Made by a program: the position numbers and the translations under genes. This document shows, in pieces, positions 1 through 5,464 of a stretch of 10,010 nt of DNA (position 1 is the first letter of the stretch; the number at the start of each line of letters is the position of its first letter). The stretch spans positions 1 through 10,010 of the forward strand of contig MUKB01000025.1 in NCBI GenBank assembly GCA_002049785.1. Reading direction: 5' to 3'. The notes under the pieces were generated by a model, which saw only the letters and a program-made list of their open reading frames with translations, was not told the DNA's origin and ran no database searches. The DNA is from Caldifarciminota bacterium 4484_100 (GTDB lineage Bacteria > Hydrothermota > Tepidihabitantia > SM23-42).

Positions 1-804
1 GCCAAAGGTGAGGAACGAGCCGAGTAGAACTGCGGTTTCGTAGAATATAAACTTGCTTGTGAGAAGTATTCCAAATGTGCCCAGGATACTGGCAAGATAG
101 GCAACGCCGATACCCATAGAATACATCACATCCATATTTAATGTTCGATTTCGCAAGGAGCGGAAGGCAGCGCGGAATATTGGATAACATATATAGATAA
201 AGACCGGGGTGGAGACGATAAACATAAATAGGGGAAGTTCAAAGGGGAGGGGGATGTGTAGATACATCAGTGCCATTAAAAAGAGACCGACAATAAAGCC
301 AACCGTAAAACGGAGTTTTTTGTCTCTGAGGTCTTTTTTAAGGGTTATCTTTTCTATGTCCGGTGTTATCTCCTGCTCCAGCCCCAGAAATTTATATCCC
401 ACGCGCTCAATCGCCGCTCTTATTTCATCAAGGGATAGGACCTTTGGATTGTATTCCACATATGCCTTCTCCGCAGCAAGGTTCACACGAACATCGAGGG
501 TGCCGTCGGTATTTTTTAATGACTTTTCAATAGTGGATACACAGGTCGCACAGGTCATTCCACCAATCTTGACTGTTGTCCTTTTGTTCAACACTTTGTA
601 TCCCACACCCTCAACAGCCGACTGAAGTTCTCTTATCCGCACTCTTTCTGGATTATAGGATATGTAAGCGGTTTCATTACCAAGATTGACATCGACATTG
701 TGGACACCATTTAACCTCTCAATAGCCTGTTTTATGGTCTTCACACACATCGCACAGGTCATTCCGGAGATCTTCAATTCTGCCTTTTTTACTTTTTCGG
801 GCAT
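1..804 (-). CDS. copA: Copper-transporting P1B-type ATPase, N-terminal part (truncated by window edge)
   Basis: This is the first 268 codons of a heavy-metal P-type ATPase that would export Cu+ across the inner membrane at the cost of ATP. Two N-terminal HMA metal-binding domains are visible: residues about 8-72 with GMTCAMC (C17, C20) and about 77-142 with GMTCATC (C85, C88). Membrane segments follow at about 166-184 and 190-209. The stretch NMDVMYSMGIGVAYLAS (223-239) and YETAVLLGSFLTFG at the edge are typical of the CopA subfamily. The actuator (TGE), CPC, DKTGT and ATP-binding parts lie beyond position 1, so function cannot be fully verified. The ATG lies 8 bp after the stop of the bacterioferritin-like gene. 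No clear Shine-Dalgarno precedes it, so translational coupling is likely. Seen: HMA domains and membrane segments. Known: the family. Inferred: Cu+ specificity. Confidence 0.93.
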   Translation of the reverse strand, partial: MPEKVKKAELKISGMTCAMCVKTIKQAIERLNGVHNVDVNLGNETAYISYNPERVRIRELQSAVEGVGYKVLNKRTTVKIGGMTCATCVSTIEKSLKNTDGTLDVRVNLAAEKAYVEYNPKVLSLDEIRAAIERVGYKFLGLEQEITPDIEKITLKKDLRDKKLRFTVGFIVGLFLMALMYLHIPLPFELPLFMFIVSTPVFIYICYPIFRAAFRSLRNRTLNMDVMYSMGIGVAYLASILGTFGILLTSKFIFYETAVLLGSFLTFG

Positions 805-812
805 AAATTATT

Positions 813-1235
813 TTATTTGCCCAGCGCCTGCCTTAAATCCATTGCATGTTCCTGTTCGGTTGCCAGAATCGCCCTCAATTGCTGGGCAAGGGCGAATTCT
901 TTTAACTCCTCGGCCTGCTCGATTCTGAGTTTATACCTTCGGATTGCATCCTCCTCACCGTCGAGATCCTGTTTGAGCATCTCTTCATTATTATCGGATG
1001 TCTTTATCGGGCCGACATTGACACTCGGCTTTCCACCAAGGAAGTCAATCTGGTCAGCAAGGATAAGGGCATGCTGAATCTCTTCATTGGCATGAACCTT
1101 CAGTTCTTTTATGATATCACCGTATTGTGCACCGGTCATTACTGCGGCATGGTTGATGTATTGAATCGCCGCAGAGTATTCAAGCTCAAGGTCATGATTT
1201 AGCAGTTTGGTCAGTTCTTCAGTTGTTATAGCCAT
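813..1235 (-). CDS. Bacterioferritin-like diiron protein lacking the heme ligand
   Basis: A 140-residue four-helix ferritin-like protein. The diiron ligand pattern of bacterioferritins is complete and close to E. coli Bfr numbering: E19, E52-x-x-H55, E95, E127-x-x-H130. The methionine that binds heme between subunits in Bfr (position 52 in E. coli, just after the ExxH glutamate) is isoleucine (I53) here, so heme binding is not expected. The chain is also shorter than classical Bfr (about 158 residues), lacking much of the fifth helix. Likely roles are ferrous iron oxidation or storage, or peroxide removal in the cytoplasm. The start is supported by a perfect AAAGGAGG, which overlaps the upstream iscU stop. 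It lies between the Fe-S assembly genes and the Cu-ATPase. It could equally be a Dps-like or uncharacterised ferritin-like family member; true cage formation is not shown. Confidence 0.85.
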   Translation of the reverse strand: MAITTEELTKLLNHDLELEYSAAIQYINHAAVMTGAQYGDIIKELKVHANEEIQHALILADQIDFLGGKPSVNVGPIKTSDNNEEMLKQDLDGEEDAIRRYKLRIEQAEELKEFALAQQLRAILATEQEHAMDLRQALGK

Positions 1236-1247
1236 TTTTTCCTCCTT

Positions 1248-2006
1248 TCATAAAATTATTGCATCGGCAAAGAGTTCATAGACCTCATCTTCATTGAGGT
1301 CGTGGATTTTTATCTTTTCCACTGTCTTTGTGCCGATAATCTCTAAAACCTCGGATTCGAAGAGTATCTTCACCCGCGCCTTACGGAGCCTTTCCTCAAA
1401 ATTTCGATTAAATGCGACCCTTTGATTCGGGGTGATGAAGATGACCCTGGGACTGATCTTCTGCAGGGAACAGGCGCGGGATACCGAATCTTCTCCCCGG
1501 TCAAGAATTATTACCCTTTTATCTTTTAATCGGTTGATATCAACGACCTTATGATAGACTCCTCCATCTTTGAATCGGTCAACTCCAGTAATCTTCATAA
1601 ACTCTGTCTTGGCAGGTTCAGGTTGGTTCTCTTTCTTTTTATAATTTTTAATCGCGGCACGCAGGGCATCAGCAGCGAGGTTTGAACAGTGCATCTTGAT
1701 CGGTGGCAGACCATCCAGCTCCTCTGCAACATCCTTTCGGGTAATCTTTTCAGCCTCTTCTACGGATTTACCCTTTGCCAGTTCGGTTATCATACTTGCG
1801 GTTGCAATTGCCGAACCACAGCCGAAGGTTTTGAACTTGATATCTTTAATTGTATTATCCTCTACCTTTATGTATATTTCCATCAGGTCACCACAGACCG
1901 GATTTCCGACTCTGCCAACCGCGATATCTTCACCTTCAAGAACGCCGACATTTCTTGGATTCCTGAAGTGGTCAAGGACCTTATCTGAATAAGTAGTAGA
2001 TTTCAT
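1248..2006 (-). CDS. iscU: IscU-type Fe-S scaffold fused to a thioredoxin-reductase-like domain
   Basis: A 252-residue protein, about twice the length of a normal IscU. Residues 1-125 are a canonical IscU scaffold on which Fe-S clusters are built. The three cluster cysteines are present: C38 in NPVCGD (with D40), C63 in FGCGSA and C107 in MHCSNLA. After a short charged linker (about 121-135), residues 136-252 resemble the NADPH-binding half of thioredoxin reductases: a beta strand KRVIILDRG, helix DSVSRACSLQKI, strand PRVIFITPN, then a segment like ILFESEVLEIIG and a final FADAIIL. The glycine-rich loop is eroded (DRGEDS where GGGDSA is usual), and no CxxC redox site follows. The ATG abuts the stop of the IscS-like gene (TAAATG), and AAGGGGG inside that gene's end serves as Shine-Dalgarno, so the two are translationally coupled. 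The IscU part is certain; the origin of the C-terminal domain is a judgement from pattern. Confidence 0.9.
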   Translation of the reverse strand: MKSTTYSDKVLDHFRNPRNVGVLEGEDIAVGRVGNPVCGDLMEIYIKVEDNTIKDIKFKTFGCGSAIATASMITELAKGKSVEEAEKITRKDVAEELDGLPPIKMHCSNLAADALRAAIKNYKKKENQPEPAKTEFMKITGVDRFKDGGVYHKVVDINRLKDKRVIILDRGEDSVSRACSLQKISPRVIFITPNQRVAFNRNFEERLRKARVKILFESEVLEIIGTKTVEKIKIHDLNEDEVYELFADAIIL

Positions 2007-3158
2007 TTAAACCCCCTTATATAGAGGTGATAGTTTTCTCAACTTTCTGACAACATCGGGTAGGACATTCAGCAAGGTATCGATGTCCTGTGCGCGGTTG
2101 AAGCGACCCATAGTCAGCTGGAGTGAACCGTGAGCCTCTTCATGGAGCAGGCCTAATGCAATCAGGGTATGGGATGGTTCCAGGGTTTTTGAAGAACAGG
2201 CCGAACCGGTCGATACAGAGATTCCTTTATCTTTCAAACCAAGGAGCAAGGATTCACCCTCAATACCATCGAACCTGAAATGGACATTGTTGGCAAGTCG
2301 TGCCCGGGGATGGCCGTTCAGGTAAGAGTCTGGAATATTTTCGAGCACACCTTTTATCAACCTTTGCTGATAGCCTTTCAGGGTTGCCACCTCTTGATCC
2401 ATCTCCTGTGACATAATCTCTGCTGCTATCTTCATCCCGACAATTCCTGGTATATTTTCGGTGCCGCTGCGCAATCCGAACTCCTGACCTCCGCCAAGGA
2501 TCAATGGGTTCAAACGAATCCCCTTTCTGATATAAAGCACACCTACACCTTTTGGTCCGTAGATATCATTCGAAGAGAGGCTCATAAGGTCGATACCGAG
2601 GTTTTTAACATCAATGTGTATCTGTGGTTCTGCTGCGACCGCATCGGTATGGAATGCTATCTCTTTTTCACGGCACAGCCCTGCAATCTCCGGAATTTCC
2701 TGGATTGTACCGACTTCATTGGAGGCATAGGTGATTGATATTAGAATCGTCTTATCTGTGATCCGCTGTTTTAAGGCATCGATATTGATACGCCCATAAA
2801 AATCGACCGGAACCTTTGTAACCTCGAACCCGTTCTTCTGAAGGTATTTTGCGATGTTATGAATTGAGATGTGTTCAATTTCTGAGATGATTATATGGTT
2901 GCCCCTGTTTCTGAAGGCATAACCGATAAGGGCGAGGTTGTTTGCTTCGGTTGCTCCGGATGTAAAGATAATCTCCTCAGGTTCAGCATTGATAAATTCA
3001 GCCACTGAGCTGCGGGATTGTTCTAAGATCAGTGTTGCCTCATCACCAATTTCGTGCAGGGAAGAGGGGTTGCCGAATTTTTTGTCAAAGTATGGAAGCA
3101 TCGTCTTGAGCACCCTTGAATCCACAGGCCTTGATGATTGATAATCAAAATAGATCAT
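2007..3158 (-). CDS. iscS: IscS/NifS-family cysteine desulfurase homologue lacking the PLP lysine
   Basis: A 383-residue fold-type I aminotransferase-like protein of the IscS/NifS family. Conserved features: TSGATEANN (66-74), H96 (PLP-stacking His), N147 in the ASNEVG segment, D172 in FHTDA, GGGQEFGLRSGTEN (222-235) and the sulfur-accepting C321 in STGSACSS. However, the usual SGHK before YGPKG reads SSND: N197 and D198 replace the His-Lys pair, so the lysine that forms the PLP Schiff base is absent. The Gln that normally contacts PLP after D172 is Ala (A175). Normal desulfurase activity is therefore doubtful; the protein may instead present C321 to the IscU scaffold. I recall the same Lys-to-Asp change in Archaeoglobus fulgidus IscS. 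The start at MIYFDYQSS fits the family; a longer frame to 3203 would overlap the DsrE gene. It is followed directly by iscU. Confidence 0.9.
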   Translation of the reverse strand: MIYFDYQSSRPVDSRVLKTMLPYFDKKFGNPSSLHEIGDEATLILEQSRSSVAEFINAEPEEIIFTSGATEANNLALIGYAFRNRGNHIIISEIEHISIHNIAKYLQKNGFEVTKVPVDFYGRINIDALKQRITDKTILISITYASNEVGTIQEIPEIAGLCREKEIAFHTDAVAAEPQIHIDVKNLGIDLMSLSSNDIYGPKGVGVLYIRKGIRLNPLILGGGQEFGLRSGTENIPGIVGMKIAAEIMSQEMDQEVATLKGYQQRLIKGVLENIPDSYLNGHPRARLANNVHFRFDGIEGESLLLGLKDKGISVSTGSACSSKTLEPSHTLIALGLLHEEAHGSLQLTMGRFNRAQDIDTLLNVLPDVVRKLRKLSPLYKGV

Positions 3159-3162
3159 CGTC

Positions 3163-3519
3163 TCAGAACCACATTGTTGCTCTGGCATCAAGAGCCAGGT
3201 CATTCAGGGTTGCAGCTCCAACAATTTTGATTCCTGGGAGCAGTTGTATATTATCGACACCCAGAAGTTTCATCGATGCCTTACAGGCATAAACTTCGAT
3301 ACCTGAATCTATGACTTGTTTTAAGAGTTCATAGATACTGGGAAATTCACCGAATTTTATCCCTTTTGCTATTTCCGGGTTCAAGACCTTGAGCCCGGTT
3401 CCTAAGTAATATACCATCGCCTTAATATCCATTGCCCTTGCGGTCTGCGCCAGGATCAAGGGAGAATATTGTCGCTCCGGTGTATCACTTGTCTGAACAT
3501 AGAGTATTGAATTTTTCAT
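3163..3519 (-). CDS. DsrE-family sulfur-transfer protein
   Basis: A 118-residue cytoplasmic protein of the DsrE/TusD/YchN-like fold. The typical pattern is an N-terminal strand (ILYVQTSD), an alternating alpha/beta arrangement, and a single conserved cysteine, C79, in EVYACKASMKLLGV, the position that carries persulfide sulfur in DsrE-type proteins. Length matches the family. Such proteins pass sulfane sulfur between partners, commonly TusA. Here tusA lies 8 bp upstream and the IscS-like gene starts 4 bp downstream. A good Shine-Dalgarno (AGGAG) overlaps the tusA stop codon, so coupled translation is likely. Seen: cysteine, fold pattern, neighbours. Inferred: it relays sulfur from TusA towards the IscU scaffold. 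The exact partner is unknown, and DsrE-like proteins of unknown function are common. Confidence 0.85.
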   Translation of the reverse strand: MKNSILYVQTSDTPERQYSPLILAQTARAMDIKAMVYYLGTGLKVLNPEIAKGIKFGEFPSIYELLKQVIDSGIEVYACKASMKLLGVDNIQLLPGIKIVGAATLNDLALDARATMWF

Positions 3520-3527
3520 AAAATCTC

Positions 3528-3767
3528 CTATCCTGTTTTCTTGATGTAAAATTTTAATGTATCAGCTGTTTTTTCAAGTTTTAAAAGGATATTTTTTGTT
3601 CTTTTAATAAATCGCTTTATATCCTCTTCAGCTGCTGGGTCGTCAGCTATTACCTCCAATATCTCATCAATATTGAGCTCTTCCAGTGCAGACCGAGTCT
3701 GAAACAGTGGTATGGGACAGTATAGACCGGTGCAATCGATAGTCTTTGTTGGAACTATTATATCCAT
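3528..3767 (-). CDS. tusA: TusA/SirA-family sulfur carrier protein
   Basis: A 79-residue TusA-like protein with the hallmark CPxP motif: C17-P-I-P within DCTGLYCPIPLFQT, plus a second cysteine at C12. In known systems this cysteine holds a persulfide, and the protein hands sulfur to DsrE/TusD-type partners or to cofactor synthesis. Length is the usual 75-80. The ATG at 3767 lies inside the 3' end of a small upstream ORF (10-bp overlap) and is preceded by AGGAAA. It is followed at 8 bp by a DsrE-family gene. The pairing TusA-DsrE beside an IscS-like protein without PLP lysine suggests these carriers may be the true sulfur source for cluster assembly. That last statement is inference. Confidence 0.92.
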   Translation of the reverse strand: MDIIVPTKTIDCTGLYCPIPLFQTRSALEELNIDEILEVIADDPAAEEDIKRFIKRTKNILLKLEKTADTLKFYIKKTG

Positions 3768-3859
3768 ATCATTTTCCTGTTATCAGAAAAACATTGATGA
3801 CAACCATGTTCTATCTGGAAAGCAGTCTTCAGGCCTTCGCACTTCTCATCCATATTCAT
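3758..3859 (-). CDS. Small Cys-containing ORF upstream of tusA (33 aa), unrecognised
   Basis: A short open frame of 33 codons not assigned to any family I recognise. It starts ATG-AAT-ATG and is preceded by a perfect AAAGGAGGT at ideal spacing, one of the best ribosome binding sites in the window. The peptide contains C7 and a CxxC pair (C20, C23, context HGCHQCF), and it ends by overlapping the tusA start by 10 bp. A second purine-rich AGGAGGG lies just upstream (about 3878-3884). It may encode a small redox or sulfur-handling peptide, a leader peptide that couples translation to tusA, or the remnant of a longer gene. Support is limited to the Shine-Dalgarno, the overlap and the cysteines; conservation cannot be judged here. 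Confidence 0.45.
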   Translation of the reverse strand: MNMDEKCEGLKTAFQIEHGCHQCFSDNRKMIWI

Positions 3860-3913
3860 AATACCTCCTTTGATTCCCTCCTATTATTTAGACAGCATAT
3901 CGAAAAAAATTAA

Positions 3914-4423
3914 TCAGTATTTTGCATCCATCTTGAATTCAGCAATATCAAACCAGTATCCTGATTGTGTAACCTGGTCATACTGTGCCTGGAGTAGACC
4001 ATAGTGGTATTTTTCTTCTTCGGCGATATTATTGAACACCTTTTTTGCGTTGGGGTCTTCTGTCTCTTCTGCATATCGGGTGAAGAGGGTGATAGACTTT
4101 CTTTCGAGTTCCATACCAATCCTCAATGCCTCGATATCGCTTGTTGTTTCCTGCTTTTTCAGGCCCGCTTTAATCTCTTCAATGAGGTTCGATTTTTGTG
4201 TTTCACCCTGTCGTATAAGCTCTTGCCACTGGTCTTTACTAATAATCAGACTGAAGAGTTGCTCAAATTTTTTCAGATGTCCCATCTCATCCTCGGCAAG
4301 TTTACGGAACATCTTCTTGCCGAGTTCATTTTTGGTTGTCTGGAAAGCCTGTTCAAACAGGTACCTGCCATTCAACTCCAATTTAATCGCCTCCTGGGCG
4401 ACTTCTTTTATATCATTAGCCAT
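3914..4423 (-). CDS. Rubrerythrin-like ferritin-family protein (no rubredoxin domain)
   Basis: A 169-residue four-helix diiron protein of the COG1633/rubrerythrin type without the C-terminal rubredoxin domain of classical rubrerythrin. Candidate iron ligands: E16 in IKLELNG, E46-x-x-H49 in EDEMGHL, E105 in GMELERKS, and E137-x-x-H140 in EEEKYHYG. Proteins of this kind reduce hydrogen peroxide or handle iron in anaerobes, taking electrons from rubredoxin, and a rubredoxin is encoded about 2.2 kb upstream in the same gene run. AAGGAGAAAG precedes the ATG, and the upstream ferritin stop lies 14 bp away. It is followed by a 54-bp gap before the sulfur-transfer genes. The C-terminus (about 150-169, with YWFDIAEFKMD) is typical of this group. 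Specific substrate unknown. Confidence 0.87.
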   Translation of the reverse strand: MANDIKEVAQEAIKLELNGRYLFEQAFQTTKNELGKKMFRKLAEDEMGHLKKFEQLFSLIISKDQWQELIRQGETQKSNLIEEIKAGLKKQETTSDIEALRIGMELERKSITLFTRYAEETEDPNAKKVFNNIAEEEKYHYGLLQAQYDQVTQSGYWFDIAEFKMDAKY

Positions 4424-4437
4424 CTTTCTCCTTTCAG

Positions 4438-4932
4438 TTATTTTGCTGGACGTTGTCCAAGTTTCTGATCGAGCATAAAGAGACCGGATTTGGTGTCTTT
4501 AATTAATTTGAGACGCTGGACTATTTCATCAGCTGAGGATTCTTCTTCAACCTGTTCAGCAACGAACCACTGGAGAAAGTTATTGGTTGCGTGGTCCTTT
4601 TCTGATTGGGCGATGTTGACGAGTTCATCTATCATTGCGGTTACCTTCTGTTCGTGTTCATAGACCTGTTCGAATAGCTGAAGTGGGAATTCCCAATCAG
4701 AAGGGGGTTCTTGAATTGCCGTGAGTTTGACACGCCCACCCCGCTCCTGAAGATAATCGAAGAACTTCATTGCGTGGCCGAATTCTTCCCGGGCCTGAAC
4801 CCGCATCCAGCTGGCGAAACCTTTGAGATTGATTGAAGAAAAATAAGCGGACATTGAGAGGTACAGATATGCTGAATATAGTTCAGCATTTATCTGTTTG
4901 TTGAGTGCATCTTTTATGTTCTCTTTTATCAC
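4438..4932 (-). CDS. ftnA: Non-heme ferritin (FtnA type)
   Basis: A 164-residue iron-storage ferritin expected to form a 24-subunit cage in the cytoplasm, oxidising Fe2+ and storing it as a mineral core. Ferroxidase residues fall at the same positions as in E. coli FtnA: E17, E50, H53, E94, Q127 and E130. Length and the LYSAYLYLSMSAYF helix are typical. The start codon is GTG at 4932, one base after the TGA of the upstream rubrerythrin-like gene, with AAGGAG inside the end of that gene; the two are clearly coupled. It is the middle of three consecutive ferritin-superfamily genes. Identification is secure; cage formation is inferred from family. Confidence 0.95.
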   Translation of the reverse strand: MIKENIKDALNKQINAELYSAYLYLSMSAYFSSINLKGFASWMRVQAREEFGHAMKFFDYLQERGGRVKLTAIQEPPSDWEFPLQLFEQVYEHEQKVTAMIDELVNIAQSEKDHATNNFLQWFVAEQVEEESSADEIVQRLKLIKDTKSGLFMLDQKLGQRPAK

Positions 4933-4933
4933 T

Positions 4934-5404
4934 TCACAGCTCCTTTTTCAAGTCGGTGAGTTTTACAAAATGTCTTCTCTCTTCATCGACTATTTTGTCA
5001 ATCACTGAACGCCTCTTTTCTGATACGAGATTTTTTACTTCCTGATAGTAAAGAATCGAATCGAGCTCAGTTGCAATTGCAAATTCCAGGGCTGAACCCG
5101 GGTCAGATATCTTTTCTATTTTCTCTTCAATTTTGTCCGGCGAGAATATTATTGTATCCGCATACGCACGCATATATGCAAAGTATTCCTCAGGATATGT
5201 CTCGAATGGCTCATATTTTTCAACCGTTGTTGCCATATCCTCATAGAGTCTTTTATGTTTTATCTCCTCATCCGCAAGGTAACTGAAGGTTTCTTTTAGC
5301 TTTGGGTCATCAAATTTATCGGCCATTGCGCGATAAAATTTTTCTCCATTTTCCTCAATCCTTATCGCGAATTGGAATATTTCGTCGGGTTTGAAGAGTG
5401 CCAT
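4934..5404 (-). CDS. Rubrerythrin-like ferritin-family protein, second copy type
   Basis: A 156-residue COG1633-type diiron protein, clearly diverged from the one at 3914-4423 rather than a recent duplicate. Candidate iron ligands: E17/E18 in IRIEENGEKFY, E47-x-x-H50 in DEEIKHKRLYEDM, E113 in IATELDSILYY, and E142-x-x-H145 in DEERRHFVKL. The middle section (about 60-100, rich in Tyr, Pro and Glu) is typical of this subfamily. Likely a peroxide-reducing or iron-handling protein of anaerobic oxidative defence, fed by rubredoxin. A strong AAAGGAGGAAAAT precedes the ATG. The 60 bp between it and fprA carries a 7-bp inverted repeat, suggesting a control or processing point at this junction. Confidence 0.87.
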   Translation of the reverse strand: MALFKPDEIFQFAIRIEENGEKFYRAMADKFDDPKLKETFSYLADEEIKHKRLYEDMATTVEKYEPFETYPEEYFAYMRAYADTIIFSPDKIEEKIEKISDPGSALEFAIATELDSILYYQEVKNLVSEKRRSVIDKIVDEERRHFVKLTDLKKEL

Positions 5405-5425
5405 ATTTTCCTCCTTTCACTTATT

Positions 5426-5449
5426 ATAGGCTATACACTAAAAGCCTAT
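5426..5449 (-). promoter_or_regulatory. Inverted repeat between fprA and the ferritin-like genes
   Basis: ATAGGCT and AGCCTAT form a perfect 7-bp inverted repeat around a 10-base loop, in the 60-bp gap after fprA and about 10 bases before the AAAGGAGG of the next gene. No T-run follows on the minus strand, so it is not a normal intrinsic terminator. It could be an mRNA hairpin for processing or attenuation, or an operator for a dimeric regulator. Confidence 0.35.
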
Positions 5450-5464
5450 CGACATAAATCTACC

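Noticed and set aside
209..625. Plus-strand open frame of 138 codons
   Set aside because: It is antisense to the HMA and membrane region of copA, whose conserved motifs show the real frame; the plus-strand peptide has no recognisable pattern and no Shine-Dalgarno.
3159..3203. Longer N-terminus for the IscS-like protein (15 more residues)
   Set aside because: It would overlap the DsrE-family gene by over 40 bases, and family members begin at the MIYFDYQSS-like strand, which matches ATG 3158.
3860..3913. Separate promoter or terminator before the sulfur-transfer genes
   Set aside because: The gap is AT-rich with a T7 run, but I found no GC stem before it and no convincing -35/-10 pair.
4004..4478. 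Two overlapping plus-strand open frames of about 150 codons
   Set aside because: Both lie opposite the rubrerythrin-like gene, whose diiron ligands confirm the minus frame. Their Phe/Ser/Leu-rich translations are typical of antisense shadows.
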